Assembly: GCF_003075375.1 (NCBI RefSeq) | Contig: NZ_QDFT01000026.1 | Coordinates: forward strand, 1-46,453 | Length of the DNA stretch: 46,453 nt | Direction of reading: 5' to 3' | DNA from: Microbacterium testaceum | Lineage (GTDB): Bacteria > Actinomycetota > Actinomycetes > Actinomycetales > Microbacteriaceae | Shown: in pieces, positions 1 to 11,458 of the stretch | How the letters are laid out: every line of letters begins with the position of its first letter | How positions within the stretch are numbered: position 1 is the first letter of the stretch | The notes under the pieces: generated by a model | What the model saw: only the letters and a program-made list of their open reading frames with translations | Databases searched by the model: none | What the model was told of the DNA's origin: nothing | Made by a program: the position numbers and the translations under genes

Positions 1-1
1 C

Positions 2-472
2 GGCAAGATCATCCTGATGAGCGACGCCGACGTCGACGGCGCGCACATCCGGACGCTGCTGCTCACGCTGTTCTTCCGGTATATGCGCCCGCTGGTCGAA
101 GAGGGCCGTGTCTTCGCCGCGGTACCGCCCCTGCACCGCGTGATCGTGATGAATCCCGGTTCGAAGCCGAACGAGACCGTCTACACCTACAGCGAGCAAG
201 AGCTGCACCAGCTGCTGACCAGGCTCAAGCGGTCCAACAAGCGGTGGCAGGAGCCCGTGCAGCGGTACAAGGGGCTGGGCGAGATGGATGCCGACCAGCT
301 CGCCACCACGACCATGGACCGCGCCGGGCGCATGCTGCGCCGTGTGCGGGTGCAGGACATGGAGGCCGCGGCATCCGTGTTCGATCTGCTGATGGGCAGT
401 GACGTCGCTCCGCGCCGCGAGTTCATCATCGACTCGAGCGACCGGCTCGCGCGCGAGCGCATCGACGTCTGA
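2..472 (+). CDS. parE: DNA topoisomerase IV subunit B (ParE type), 3' part
   Basis: This is the C-terminal end of a type II topoisomerase ATPase/TOPRIM subunit; the gene begins before the window and the reading frame is open from base 2. The fragment starts in the TOPRIM domain: [20 protein letters not shown] carries the Asp-x-Asp metal site used with the A-subunit tyrosine to cleave DNA. It then has the [14 protein letters not shown] block typical of GyrB/ParE and ends in a short basic tail. GyrB and ParE are hard to separate on this part alone. I call it ParE because the neighbour on the other strand is a ParC-like A subunit, and in actinobacteria gyrB-gyrA normally sit near dnaA, in tandem. 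The pair converges here, with a hairpin in the gap. Confidence 0.85.
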   Translation, partial: GKIILMSDADVDGAHIRTLLLTLFFRYMRPLVEEGRVFAAVPPLHRVIVMNPGSKPNETVYTYSEQELHQLLTRLKRSNKRWQEPVQRYKGLGEMDADQLATTTMDRAGRMLRRVRVQDMEAAASVFDLLMGSDVAPRREFIIDSSDRLARERIDV

Positions 473-510
473 CCCGACCGCGCCTCGTCCGTCGCGGCCG
501 CGCCGCGTCG

Positions 511-584
511 GAGCACAACCACGGGCCCGCGCCTTGCCCGCCGCGGTCGGCCCGCGGCACGCGCCCGAGCACAACCGCGGGCCC
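511..584. repeat. 18-bp direct repeat pair in the parE/parC gap
   Basis: Two near-identical copies of GAGCACAACCRCGGGCCC lie at 511-528 and 567-584 (17 of 18 bases equal), 56 bp apart, in the 234-bp gap between the two convergent genes. The rest of the gap is GC-rich with no convincing reading frame. Confidence 0.6.
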
Positions 585-591
585 CTGCCCC

Positions 592-628
592 GACACGCCG
601 TCGGGCGGGTCACGTCGGACGGCGTGTC
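592..628. terminator. Hairpin between convergent parE and parC
   Basis: GACACGCCGTC at 592-602 pairs perfectly with GACGGCGTGTC at 618-628, an 11-bp stem with a 15-nt loop. There is no U-tract on either side. Its position between two gene ends suggests a bidirectional terminator or mRNA 3'-end stabiliser. Confidence 0.5.
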
Positions 629-706
629 CGCCACGACTCCCGCCGTTGTGCACGGGCGGGAACGGCTGGGCAGGCTCGAGGAAGAGCCCCGGCCCGGCCC
701 CCGGGG

Positions 707-3163
707 TCAGCGGACGACGGTCCCGACCGCGGCGACCACGGCGTCGAGGGGCTGACCCGACGCGTCGCGCTTCGCGCCCGCCTCGGGCAGGGTGCGCACC
801 GAACCGTCCGATCCCACGGCCCGCGGTTCGGTGCCGACCCAGGCGAGCGTCAGGGCATCCTCTCCGCGCAGCAGACGCTGCGCGCGCACGCCGCCGGTCG
901 CCCGCCCCTTGGCGGGGAACTCGGTGAAGGCCGAGACCTTGGCCGATCCGGCGTCGGTTCCGGGCAGCGCCGCGGACGACCCCGCCACCGTGACCACCAC
1001 CGCGTCGAAGGCCGAGGCCCCGACGACCGCGAACGCGATCACCCGCGCGCCGTCCGAGAGGCGGATGCCGGCCATGCCGCCCGCCGAGCGCCCCTGCGGC
1101 CGCACCGACGACGCGTCGAACCGCAGCAGCTGGGCGTCGCTCGCGACGAACACGAGCTCCGCGTTGTCGCCGGCGGGGGCCGCGCCCACCACCCGGTCGC
1201 CGTCGCGCAGCGAGATGATCTCGATCTCGTCCTTGGCGCCCAGCTCCGTGGCGGCGACGCGCTTGACGACGCCCTGCTCGGTACCGAGCGCGATCGTCGG
1301 CGCATCGACCAGCGGGACGATCGCCACGACCTTCTCGCCCTTCGCGAGCGCGAGGTACTGCTCGACCTTGGTGCCCGCCGCCACCTGCACGGAGTTCGCC
1401 GGCACCGAGGGCAGGTCGACGGGCGAGAAGCGGACGAGCCGCCCGGCGGAGGTGACCGCGCCGATGTCGCCGCGCGTGGTGGTGTCGACGCTCGAGAGGA
1501 TCGCATCGTGCTTGGACCGGCGGGCGGGCGGGACGACTCCACCGCCCGGCGCGTCGGCGATCAGTTCGGCGCGCACCATGCGGCCGGTCGCCGACAGGTA
1601 CACGCGGCACGGGGCGTCGGCGATCCGCAGATCGGCGGCGGCGGCCGCCTTGGCCGACCGCGGCTGCACCGGACCACCGTTCAGCAGCAGCGTGCGCCGG
1701 GGCGTGCCGTACGCCTCGGCCGCGGCATCCAGTTCCCGCGCCACCTGCTGGCGCAGGAGCGTCTCGCTGCCGAGGAGCTCGACCAGTTGCGCGATCTCGG
1801 CGTTCAACTGGTCGCGCTCGGCCTCGAGCTCGATCCGCGAGAACTTCGTCAGCCGGCGCAGTCGCAGCTCGAGGATGTACTCGGCCTGAGGGTGCGAGAG
1901 GTCGAACACCTCCTGCAGCTTGGTGCGCGCCTGCTCCCCGTCGTCCGAGGAGCGGATGACCTGGATGACCTCGTCGATGTCGAGGATCGCGATGAGCAGC
2001 CCCTCGACGAGGTGCAGGCGCTCGCGCTTGCGCGCCAGGCGGTACTCGCTGCGTCGCGTGACCACGCGCAGGCGGTGGTCGACGTACACCCGCAGCATGT
2101 CGCGCAGACCGAGGGTCTGCGGCTGACCGTCGACGAGGGCGACGTTGTTGATGCCGAACGAGTCCTCGAGCGGGGTGAGGCGATACAGCTGCTCGAGGAC
2201 GGCCTTGGCGTCGAAGCCGGTCTTGATGCCGACGACCAGGCGCAGGCCGTTGTTGCGGTCGGTCAGGTCGGTGACGTCGGCGATGCCGGTCAGCTTCTTG
2301 GCCTGGACGGCGTCCTTGATCTTCTCGATGACGCGCTCGGGACCGACGAGGTAGGGCAGCTCGGTGATGACGATGCCGGTTCGACGCGGTCCGAGGGACT
2401 CGATCGACGCTTTCGCGCGGGTGCGGAACGTCCCGCGCCCGTTGGTGTAGGCGTCCTTGATGCCGTCGAGGCCGACGATGATGCCGCCCGAGGGCAGATC
2501 GGGGCCCGGGACGAACTCCATCAGTTCGTCGACGGTGGCATCCGGATTCTGCAGCAGGTGCGTGGCCGCGGCGACCACCTCGATGAGGTTGTGCGGCGCC
2601 ATGTTGGTCGCCATGCCGACCGCGATACCCGTCGCGCCGTTGACGAGCAGGTTCGGGAAGGCCGCCGGCAGGACCTCGGGCTGCTGGAACTGTCCGTCGT
2701 AGTTGGGGATGAAGTCGACGACGTCCTCGTCGAGGTTCTCGGTCAGCGCGAGCGCGGGCGGCGCGAGACGCGCTTCGGTGTAGCGCGGGGCGGCGGGACC
2801 GTCGTCGAGCGAACCGAAGTTGCCGTGCCCGTCGATCAGCGGCACGCGCAGCGAGAAGTACTGCGCGAGCCGGACGAGCGCGTCGTAGATGGGAGCGTCA
2901 CCGTGGGGGTGGAGCTTTCCCATCACTTCGCCGACGACGCGGGCGCTCTTGACGTGCCCGCGGTCGGGGCGCAGGCCCATCTCGGCCATCTGGTACAGGA
3001 TGCGCCGCTGCACGGGCTTGAGACCGTCGCGCGCGTCGGGCAGGGCGCGCGAGTAGATCACGGAGTACGCGTACTCGAGGAAGGACCCCTGCATCTCCGT
3101 CGAGACATCGACGTCTTCGATGCGTTCGACGGTCGCGGGGGAGGAGGAACGGGAATCGGGCAT
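707..3163 (-). CDS. parC: DNA topoisomerase IV subunit A (ParC type)
   Basis: This 818-aa DNA-cleaving subunit of a type II topoisomerase would decatenate daughter chromosomes together with the ParE fragment next door. The N-terminal winged-helix/tower region has [20 protein letters not shown] (about 38-57), [12 protein letters not shown] (85-96, the quinolone-contact segment) and the catalytic tyrosine in [10 protein letters not shown] (Tyr128). The C-terminal third holds beta-pinwheel blades, but I see no QRRGGKG GyrA box, which supports ParC over GyrA. The position of E. coli GyrA Ser83 is Ala90 here. The start is ATG at 3163; I see no good Shine-Dalgarno. The 72-bp region 3164-3235 is shared with the divergent phosphodiesterase gene. 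Confidence 0.88.
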   Translation of the reverse strand: MPDSRSSSPATVERIEDVDVSTEMQGSFLEYAYSVIYSRALPDARDGLKPVQRRILYQMAEMGLRPDRGHVKSARVVGEVMGKLHPHGDAPIYDALVRLAQYFSLRVPLIDGHGNFGSLDDGPAAPRYTEARLAPPALALTENLDEDVVDFIPNYDGQFQQPEVLPAAFPNLLVNGATGIAVGMATNMAPHNLIEVVAAATHLLQNPDATVDELMEFVPGPDLPSGGIIVGLDGIKDAYTNGRGTFRTRAKASIESLGPRRTGIVITELPYLVGPERVIEKIKDAVQAKKLTGIADVTDLTDRNNGLRLVVGIKTGFDAKAVLEQLYRLTPLEDSFGINNVALVDGQPQTLGLRDMLRVYVDHRLRVVTRRSEYRLARKRERLHLVEGLLIAILDIDEVIQVIRSSDDGEQARTKLQEVFDLSHPQAEYILELRLRRLTKFSRIELEAERDQLNAEIAQLVELLGSETLLRQQVARELDAAAEAYGTPRRTLLLNGGPVQPRSAKAAAAADLRIADAPCRVYLSATGRMVRAELIADAPGGGVVPPARRSKHDAILSSVDTTTRGDIGAVTSAGRLVRFSPVDLPSVPANSVQVAAGTKVEQYLALAKGEKVVAIVPLVDAPTIALGTEQGVVKRVAATELGAKDEIEIISLRDGDRVVGAAPAGDNAELVFVASDAQLLRFDASSVRPQGRSAGGMAGIRLSDGARVIAFAVVGASAFDAVVVTVAGSSAALPGTDAGSAKVSAFTEFPAKGRATGGVRAQRLLRGEDALTLAWVGTEPRAVGSDGSVRTLPEAGAKRDASGQPLDAVVAAVGTVVR

Positions 3164-3235
3164 GGGATGCGGCCTCGGGTCGGGCGGGCGTCCGCGAACG
3201 GACGGGGTCGGGAGCCGTGTGGAAGACTTGCTCCG

Positions 3236-4363
3236 ATGTCACTCAGCCTACCGGCGGACCCGCCGCGCTCCCGGAGCCTCACCGACGTGATGGCGCAGAC
3301 GATCGCCGCGGTGACGGGCCGATCGGACTGGTTCGCGCCCGCCGAGAGCGCGATCGTCTTCCTGGTCGACGGGCTCGGCGCGCACAATCTCGCGGCGCGC
3401 CGCGGTCACGCGCGGTTCCTCGGTGCGGTCGGCGGCCGACGCGACGTCGCGCGCACGGTGTTCCCCTCGACGACGGCGGCAGCGCTCACGAGCCTGCTCA
3501 CCGGCGCCGACCCCGGCACCCACGGCATCGCCGGGTACCGCGTCCGCGTCCCGGGCACCGACACCGCGCCGAACCAGTTGCACGGTTGGGAGACCGACGG
3601 CCTCGACCCGCACACGTGGCAGCGCCGGACGCCCCTCTTCGCCGCGCACGCGGCATCCGGGCGGGACGCCTTCGTCGTGTCGCGGCCCGGCTACACCGGC
3701 ACCGGGTTCACCGAGGCGACCCTGCGCGGGGCGCGCTTCCACCCTTCGGACGACCTCGACGAGCGCGTGGCCCTCGCCGCCGATCTCGCCGCACGTCACC
3801 CCGGCTCGATCACCTATCTGTACGCGCCCGAGCTCGACACGGCCGGTCACCGCGACGGATGGGAGTCCGACCGCTGGACCGACGCGCTGGAGCGGGTGGA
3901 TGCCGCCGCCCGCCGCCTCGCGGGGCTGCTCTCGGCGCGCACGGGCGTCATCGTCACGGCCGATCACGGAATGGTCGACGTGCCCGCGCACAAGCACGTG
4001 CTGCTCCGCGACGGCGACGCGCTGCTCGAGGACGTCACGCTGCTCGGCGGTGAACCCCGCATGCTGCACGTGTACACGGCGGAGGGGCGGATGGATGCCG
4101 TGGCCCGCCGCTGGGCCCAGAGCGAGGCCGCGCGCGCCTGGGTGCTGACGCGCGACGAGGCCGTCGCCGCCGGGCTCTTCGGCGACGTCGACGCCGACGT
4201 CCTGCCGCGCATCGGCGACGTCGTGGTCGCCGCGCGCGGACGCTTCGCCTATTACGACGACCGCGAGTCCGACAAGCGCCCCCAGCGCATGGTCGGGCAG
4301 CACGGGTCGCTCACGGACGAGGAGCGCACCGTTCCGCTGCTGCGCCTCGGCGCCTTCGCCTGA
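3236..4363 (+). CDS. Nucleotide pyrophosphatase/phosphodiesterase-like protein (alkaline phosphatase superfamily)
   Basis: This 375-aa enzyme belongs to the alkaline phosphatase superfamily, of the type I phosphodiesterase/NPP kind. [13 protein letters not shown] (about 40-52) gives the first metal-binding Asp (Asp45). [17 protein letters not shown] (74-90) has the nucleophilic threonine and the usual small-residue helix. [12 protein letters not shown] and [11 protein letters not shown] later supply further Asp/His metal ligands. No signal peptide or membrane segment is evident, so it is probably cytoplasmic. The substrate cannot be told from sequence; phosphodiester or pyrophosphate hydrolysis is inferred from the family. 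The reading frame is open far upstream, but ATG at 3236 is where similarity begins. A weak GGAAG and an AAGACT hexamer precede it. It is divergent from parC. Confidence 0.8.
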   Translation: MSLSLPADPPRSRSLTDVMAQTIAAVTGRSDWFAPAESAIVFLVDGLGAHNLAARRGHARFLGAVGGRRDVARTVFPSTTAAALTSLLTGADPGTHGIAGYRVRVPGTDTAPNQLHGWETDGLDPHTWQRRTPLFAAHAASGRDAFVVSRPGYTGTGFTEATLRGARFHPSDDLDERVALAADLAARHPGSITYLYAPELDTAGHRDGWESDRWTDALERVDAAARRLAGLLSARTGVIVTADHGMVDVPAHKHVLLRDGDALLEDVTLLGGEPRMLHVYTAEGRMDAVARRWAQSEAARAWVLTRDEAVAAGLFGDVDADVLPRIGDVVVAARGRFAYYDDRESDKRPQRMVGQHGSLTDEERTVPLLRLGAFA

Positions 4364-4417
4364 CGTAGGTCGGGCCGACGGCATCCCGTCGCCCCGACTC
4401 GGTGAGGCCGAGGGGCC

Positions 4418-5458
4418 TCAGCTCTCGTCGGACCGGGCCCCGAAGACGATCTCGTCCCACGAGGGCATGGACGGCCGCCCCTTGGCGCGTCGCGCGGGGT
4501 CGGATGCCGGGCGCTCCGCCTCGGGCGCCGGTTCGGCGCGTTCCTCGGGACGGGCGGGCTCGGGGCGGGCGGGCTCGGGGGCCGGCTCGAACAGGGAGAC
4601 CGGGGCGCTGGAGGGGCGCGGCTCGGGCTCGGCCTCGACACCGGGCAGGGGCTCGCGCTGACCACGCCGACGACGCAGCGCCTCGAGCAGGTCGGCGGTC
4701 TCGGACGACGTCACCGGGGCATCGGGCGCGCGCTTGATCGCCGCCGCCTGCACGGCCGCGGCGACGGGCCCGGTCGCCTCGACGCCGGGTTCGTCGTCGA
4801 TATCGAGACGACGCGGGCCGAAGGCGCCGCTGTCGAAGCGGGAGTCGTCCTTCGGCACGCTGTCCAGGGCGCGCAGTCGCGGGATCAGTCCCTCGGGCAG
4901 CGAGCCCTGGCGGGAGAGCTGGATCGCGTCGGCGTTCTGGGGCGACAGCGTGCTGCGCCGGGGCTCGAAGCCCCACCGGGCGTCGTGCTCGATCCCGTTG
5001 GCGGTGAACTCGAGCTTGACCATCCAGCCCGTGCTCTCCTTCCAGCTCGTCCACCGCTCGGCGGACGCGCCGGCCTCGGCGAGCTTGGCGCGCACGGCGG
5101 CGCCGAAGGTGATCGGAGCGTCGTGCTCGAGGGTGCCGCCCAGCAGGACGGGGACCGCCAGCGCCTGACCGACGACGTGCTCGCGCTCGGCGAGGACGGG
5201 CGGCTCGAAGCGCTGGACGTCTTCGACGCGCGCGTTCAGCAGCGTCGCCACCTCGCGGGCCGAGAGTCCGGCGCGGATGTGCGCCTGGATCTCGCGCGGG
5301 CTGGGACGCGGGGCGCGGTCGTCGTCTTCGCGGTCCCGACGGGCGCGCCGCGCTTCCGCGCGCAACACCTCGTCGAGCGGAAGGGCGAAGCGTTCGCCCG
5401 CCTGAGTCGCCACGACGAGGACGTCATCCTCGGTTCCGATGACTTTGAGCTGTTCCAT
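4418..5458 (-). CDS. sepH: Septation protein SepH
   Basis: This 346-aa protein is SepH, an actinobacterial cell-division factor (formerly DUF3071) that in Streptomyces and mycobacteria stimulates FtsZ assembly. The N-terminal conserved domain (MEQLKVIGTEDDVLVV onward) includes an HTH-like segment, IQAHIRAGLSAREVATLL, at about 55-72 and a second conserved block, ITFGAAVRAKLAEAG. It is followed by a long Pro/Glu/Ala-rich linker of about 110 residues and the short conserved C-terminal motif RPSMPSWDEIVFG that marks the family. A GTG at 5467 is in frame, but GGAGGGG at 5467-5473 sits 8 nt before the ATG at 5458, so I choose the latter. The gene is divergent from the DUF4193 gene. Confidence 0.92.
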   Translation of the reverse strand: MEQLKVIGTEDDVLVVATQAGERFALPLDEVLRAEARRARRDREDDDRAPRPSPREIQAHIRAGLSAREVATLLNARVEDVQRFEPPVLAEREHVVGQALAVPVLLGGTLEHDAPITFGAAVRAKLAEAGASAERWTSWKESTGWMVKLEFTANGIEHDARWGFEPRRSTLSPQNADAIQLSRQGSLPEGLIPRLRALDSVPKDDSRFDSGAFGPRRLDIDDEPGVEATGPVAAAVQAAAIKRAPDAPVTSSETADLLEALRRRRGQREPLPGVEAEPEPRPSSAPVSLFEPAPEPARPEPARPEERAEPAPEAERPASDPARRAKGRPSMPSWDEIVFGARSDES

Positions 5459-5678
5459 GCGAAACACCCCTCCGATCTGCGGTCAGCGCCCATGCTGACA
5501 TGCGCGCCGCCCGGTTGCGGGAATATCGCGGGCGCGCCGCGAGTTTCCGCTCTGGCTCGACACGCACGCGAGCGCACGAGCATTTGCTTATCGCAGACGT
5601 GTCATGCAAACTATGCCCGCCCGATCGGGAACCCGACCGGCACAGCACCACGAAATCCGGAAGTAGAGACCTGCACGC

Positions 5679-5972
5679 ATGGCAACCGATTACGACGCAC
5701 CGCGCAAGACCGAGGACGACAGCGAGTCGATCGAGGCCCTCAAGGAGCGCGTGCCCGACAAGGCGTCGGGGTCGATCGACAACGAGGATGCCGACAACCC
5801 CTCGGGCTTTGAACTGCCCGGCGCCGACCTCTCCGACATCGAGCTCGATGTCGTCGTCCTGCCCGCCCAGGAGGACGAGTTCACCTGCATGAGCTGCTTC
5901 CTCGTGAAGCACCGCTCTCAGATCGCGGAAGAGAGCGGCCCCGGCTTCATCTGCCTGGAGTGCGCAGCCTGA
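5679..5972 (+). CDS. DUF4193 family zinc-ribbon-like protein
   Basis: This 97-aa acidic protein belongs to the DUF4193 family, near-universal in Actinobacteria and usually found beside sepH and dut, as here. The first 50 residues are charged and probably disordered. The second half ([20 protein letters not shown]) ends in two Cys pairs, CMSC near 70 and CLEC near the C-terminus, a likely structural zinc site. The function is not established; a nucleic-acid or RNA-polymerase-associated role would be speculation. The last 26 bases overlap the 3' end of the convergent DUF3093 gene. Confidence 0.85.
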   Translation: MATDYDAPRKTEDDSESIEALKERVPDKASGSIDNEDADNPSGFELPGADLSDIELDVVVLPAQEDEFTCMSCFLVKHRSQIAEESGPGFICLECAA

Positions 5973-6438
5973 CCTGAGCGCGCTGGATCGCCGCGATGAG
6001 GCGATCCGGCGTGCGGGTGGACACCACCCAGTACGGGGTCGGGTCGTCGGGATCGGTCACGGGAACCGTGACGATGCCGTCGATCCCGCCCCGGATGACA
6101 TGCCAGGCCCGGTGGTCGAGACCACTCCCACGGGCCGTGCGGGCCTCTTCGGCGACGACCCCCGAGGGGACGCCCAGCAGATCCACGGGGATGTGCGCCC
6201 GCCCGGCGCGCAGTTCTCCACCGCTCACCTCGACCACGGGCGCCAGCGCGAGCAGCGCGGCCACGATGCCCACCGACACGATCAGCCCGATGAAGAGGGC
6301 CAGGGTCGTGTCGAGGGGCGAGAAGACGACGGCGGCCATCGGGCCGCACACGGCGGCGGCGACCAGCGCCCACAGCGACGGGCTGAGACGCTCGCGGTAC
6401 TCGACTGCGGTGCGGATGCCGCACCCCCTCTTCTGCAT
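5947..6438 (-). CDS. DUF3093 family membrane protein
   Basis: This 163-aa protein has two adjacent hydrophobic helices ([18 protein letters not shown] and [20 protein letters not shown], about 20-60) followed by a soluble domain ending in [15 protein letters not shown]. That architecture and the opening [10 protein letters not shown] match DUF3093, a conserved actinobacterial family of unknown function. The start is ATG at 6438. The first residues ([11 protein letters not shown]) are less conserved-looking, so a slightly later start is possible. It is divergent from dut with only 12 bp between start codons, and convergent and overlapping with the DUF4193 gene. Confidence 0.8.
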   Translation of the reverse strand: MQKRGCGIRTAVEYRERLSPSLWALVAAAVCGPMAAVVFSPLDTTLALFIGLIVSVGIVAALLALAPVVEVSGGELRAGRAHIPVDLLGVPSGVVAEEARTARGSGLDHRAWHVIRGGIDGIVTVPVTDPDDPTPYWVVSTRTPDRLIAAIQRAQVRLRTPGR

Positions 6439-6444
6439 TACCCT
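6439..6444 (+). promoter_or_regulatory. -10-like hexamer of dut (leaderless)
   Basis: TACCCT ends 6 nt before the GTG of dut and there is no Shine-Dalgarno. This fits a leaderless transcript that begins at or next to the start codon. Confidence 0.45.
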
Positions 6445-6450
6445 CGTGGG

Positions 6451-6906
6451 GTGACCGAAACGGTGGACGTCCTCATTGTCGCATCCGAGCCCCCGGTCTT
6501 CGCCCACCCCGGCGACGCCGGAGCCGACCTGACCTCCGCCGAAGCGCTGAGGCTCGAACCCGGCCGCCGCGCCCTCGTCTCGACGGGGGTGCGCATCGCA
6601 CTGCCCGAGGGGTACGCGGCCTTCGTGGTCCCGCGCAGCGGCCTGGCCGCCAAGCACGGCATCACCATCGTCAACTCCCCGGGGACCATCGACGCCGGCT
6701 ACCGCGGCGAGATCAAGGTGGCCCTGCTCAACACCGACCTCGACGAGGCATACGACATCGCGGTCGGAGACCGCATCGCCCAGCTCATCGTGATGCCCGT
6801 CCCGCCCGTGCGCTTCGTCCCCGTCGACGACCTTCCCGACAGCGTGCGCGGCGACGGCGGCTTCGGATCGAGCGGATACCAGACCCTGCAAGGGAGCACC
6901 CGATGA
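6451..6906 (+). CDS. dut: Deoxyuridine 5'-triphosphate nucleotidohydrolase (dUTPase)
   Basis: This 151-aa trimeric dUTPase hydrolyses dUTP to dUMP and PPi, keeping uracil out of DNA and feeding dTMP synthesis. All five family motifs are visible: [13 protein letters not shown] (motif 1, catalytic-site Asp), [13 protein letters not shown] (motif 2), [16 protein letters not shown] (motif 3, with the catalytic Asp), [12 protein letters not shown] (motif 4) and [10 protein letters not shown] (motif 5, the mobile P-loop-like tail). It starts at GTG 6451, since the conserved N-terminus is absent upstream and the -10-like TACCCT sits 6 nt before it. Its stop overlaps the next gene by 4 bases (ATGA), so it is translationally coupled to the DUF3710 gene. 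Confidence 0.95.
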   Translation: MTETVDVLIVASEPPVFAHPGDAGADLTSAEALRLEPGRRALVSTGVRIALPEGYAAFVVPRSGLAAKHGITIVNSPGTIDAGYRGEIKVALLNTDLDEAYDIAVGDRIAQLIVMPVPPVRFVPVDDLPDSVRGDGGFGSSGYQTLQGSTR

Positions 6907-7532
6907 CCGACGACGCGTCGCAGACCACACCCGAGGACGAGCAGACCGCCCTCGAGCCCGCACCCCCCGCCAAGAGCGCTCCGGCCGATCGCGACAGCGC
7001 CGGCCCGTTCGACGAAGCCGAGGCCAACCCGGTGCGCCCCTACATCGACCTCGGCGGCATCAAGATCCTGCCGCGCGAGGGGCTGAACCTGCGCCTCGAG
7101 GTCGAGGAGCAGACCAAGCGCATCGTCGCCGTCGGTCTGGACTACGCCGAATCGACCCTGCAGGTGCAGCCGTTCGCGGCGCCGCGCTCGAGCGGCCTGT
7201 GGGAAGAGACGCGCGAGCAGATCCGCCAGCAGGTCAAGCAGCAGGGCGGCCGCGTCGAAGAGCGCGAGGGCCCCCTGGGGCCGGAGCTCCTGGCCGAGGT
7301 CCCCGTAGCGGGCGCGGACGGCGCCGGAAAGCGTCTCGCGCGCTTCGTCGGGGTCGACGGCCCCCGGTGGTTCCTGCGCGGCGTCGTGGGGGGCGCCGCC
7401 ACGAGCGACATCGAGGCGGCGGCGGCCGTCGAAGACCTCTTCCGCTCGATCGTCGTCGTCCGAGGAACGTCGCCGATGCCGCCGCGCGACCTGATTCCTC
7501 TCCGGATGCCGTCGACCCCCGGCACGGCATGA
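6903..7532 (+). CDS. DUF3710 family protein
   Basis: This 209-aa protein is of the DUF3710 family, which in actinobacteria almost always follows dut. An acidic, low-complexity N-terminus of about 40 residues precedes the conserved domain [20 protein letters not shown], with EVAEQTK-like and [15 protein letters not shown] blocks (about 145-165). No membrane segment or catalytic motif is evident and the function is unknown. Both ends overlap neighbours by 4 bases (ATGA junctions at 6903 and 7529), so dut, this gene and the DUF3159 gene form one coupled operon. Confidence 0.88.
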   Translation: MTDDASQTTPEDEQTALEPAPPAKSAPADRDSAGPFDEAEANPVRPYIDLGGIKILPREGLNLRLEVEEQTKRIVAVGLDYAESTLQVQPFAAPRSSGLWEETREQIRQQVKQQGGRVEEREGPLGPELLAEVPVAGADGAGKRLARFVGVDGPRWFLRGVVGGAATSDIEAAAAVEDLFRSIVVVRGTSPMPPRDLIPLRMPSTPGTA

Positions 7533-8284
7533 GCGACGACTCCGCCCGCCCCGCGCGCGACGGGGACCGCGTGCCGCTCGAACCGCCGTCCGCGGCCGAC
7601 ACGCTCGGCGCCGCCCTCGGCGGTGCCGCCCGGCGCGCGGGCCTCGACCCCGCGGCGCATGCGACGACCGGCGCCGCGGTGTGGTCGGCGATGGGCGGGT
7701 GGCGCGGCATCCTCGAATCCGTCCTGCCGTCACTGGCCTTCGTGGTGCTGTTCACCGTCACGATCGACCCCGAGACACGGCAGGGCAACCTGTGGGTGAG
7801 CCTGGGCGTCTCGGTCGGCCTGGCGGTCGTCTTCACCCTCGCGCGCCTGATCGCCAAGTCGCCCCCGAGCGCCGCGATCGGCGGCTTGCTCGCGACGGCC
7901 GGCGCCGCCGCCCTCGCGCTGCTGACCGGCCGCGGGCAGGACAACTTCGTGCTGGGCTTCTTCACCAACGGCGCCTACGGCACGGCGTTCCTGGTGAGCG
8001 CGCTCGTCGGCTGGCCGCTCATCGGCCTGGCCGCCGGATACCTGATGGGGGAGGGCACCCGCTGGCGCGCCGACCGGCGCAAGAAGCGCGCCTACACGTG
8101 GCTCTCGGTCGCGTGGGCCGCGTTGTTCGCCGCGCGGCTGATCGTGCAGCTGCCGCTGTACTTCGCGGGTGACGTCACGGCGCTCGGCACGCTGAAGATC
8201 GTGATGGGGCTGCCCCTGTTCGCGCCGATGCTCGCCGTGACGTGGCTCGTCGTGCGATCTCTCTCACCTCGCCGAGAGTCCTGA
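7529..8284 (+). CDS. DUF3159 family integral membrane protein
   Basis: This 251-aa membrane protein has roughly six hydrophobic helices (ILESVLPSLAFVVLFTV, LWVSLGVSVGLAVVFTLARL, AAIGGLLATAGAAALALL, AFLVSALVGWPLIGLAAGYL, and two near the C-terminus). It matches the DUF3159 family, which shares distant similarity with septation-type membrane proteins and has no assigned function. ATG at 7529 overlaps the DUF3710 stop. In Mycobacterium an OB-fold protein gene lies between these two; here it is absent. The gene ends 3 bp before the operator-like palindrome of the aconitase promoter. Confidence 0.83.
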   Translation: MSDDSARPARDGDRVPLEPPSAADTLGAALGGAARRAGLDPAAHATTGAAVWSAMGGWRGILESVLPSLAFVVLFTVTIDPETRQGNLWVSLGVSVGLAVVFTLARLIAKSPPSAAIGGLLATAGAAALALLTGRGQDNFVLGFFTNGAYGTAFLVSALVGWPLIGLAAGYLMGEGTRWRADRRKKRAYTWLSVAWAALFAARLIVQLPLYFAGDVTALGTLKIVMGLPLFAPMLAVTWLVVRSLSPRRES

Positions 8285-8286
8285 TA

Positions 8287-8306
8287 TTATCTTGACATCA
8301 AGATAA
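8287..8306. promoter_or_regulatory. Perfect palindromic operator upstream of aconitase
   Basis: TTATCTTGACATCAAGATAA is a perfect inverted repeat of 9-bp arms around a CA centre. It is strikingly AT-rich in a 70% GC window and contains a TTGACA (8292-8297) on the + strand. It lies 111 bp before the aconitase start. The size and symmetry fit a MarR- or TetR-type dimer site, but no regulator gene is adjacent, so the ligand and regulator are unknown. Confidence 0.65.
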
Positions 8307-8373
8307 ATCCGTCCCCCCGGAACGGTTAGGTCGGCCTTGCTGGTGCCGATCGCACGGCCCGGGGAAGATGGGA

Positions 8374-8397
8374 AATGCGGGCTGACGCCTGCGCATT
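8374..8397 (+). other. Stem-loop in the aconitase 5' UTR
   Basis: AATGCGGGC at 8374-8382 pairs with GCC and CGCATT at 8387-8397 around a TGAC loop, with a 2-nt bulge (TG, 8390-8391). It ends 7 nt before the GAAGGAG Shine-Dalgarno and so could influence translation. Confidence 0.35.
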
Positions 8398-8417
8398 CGC
8401 CGACGAAGGAGACGATC

Positions 8418-11258
<2,841 letters not shown>

Positions 11259-11267
11259 TCCCGCTGA

Positions 11268-11308
11268 CCGATGTGCCCCGGAAGCCCCGCGCTTCCGGGG
11301 CACATCGG
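11268..11308 (+). terminator. Strong terminator hairpin after acnA
   Basis: A perfect 17-bp stem pairs 11268-11284 with 11292-11308, with a 7-nt loop. It has no long U-tract, as is common in high-GC actinobacteria, but it lies 9 bp after the acnA stop. Confidence 0.85.
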
Positions 11309-11407
11309 CGTTACGGCGACCGCTCGCGCCGGCTGTCCACCCCGCCGCGCGCGCACGGGACGGCGCTGAACGCAAGCCGTTGCCGGGCCCCTCAGGCCCC
11401 CGGAGAC

Positions 11408-11413
11408 TAGAAT
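11408..11413 (+). promoter_or_regulatory. Possible -10 element of dxs
   Basis: TAGAAT, 45 nt before the dxs start, is close to the TATAAT consensus. The nearest -35-like hexamer (TTGCCG, 11380-11385) is 22 bp away, which is long, so support is modest. Confidence 0.35.
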
Positions 11414-11458
11414 CGACCCGTACGCGCGACACCGCGCGCACCCCACGAGAGGAGTCGC

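Noticed and set aside
707..3163. Calling the A subunit GyrA
   Set aside because: No GyrA box in the C-terminal domain, and the convergent partner and context fit topoisomerase IV better. The distinction still rests on limited evidence.
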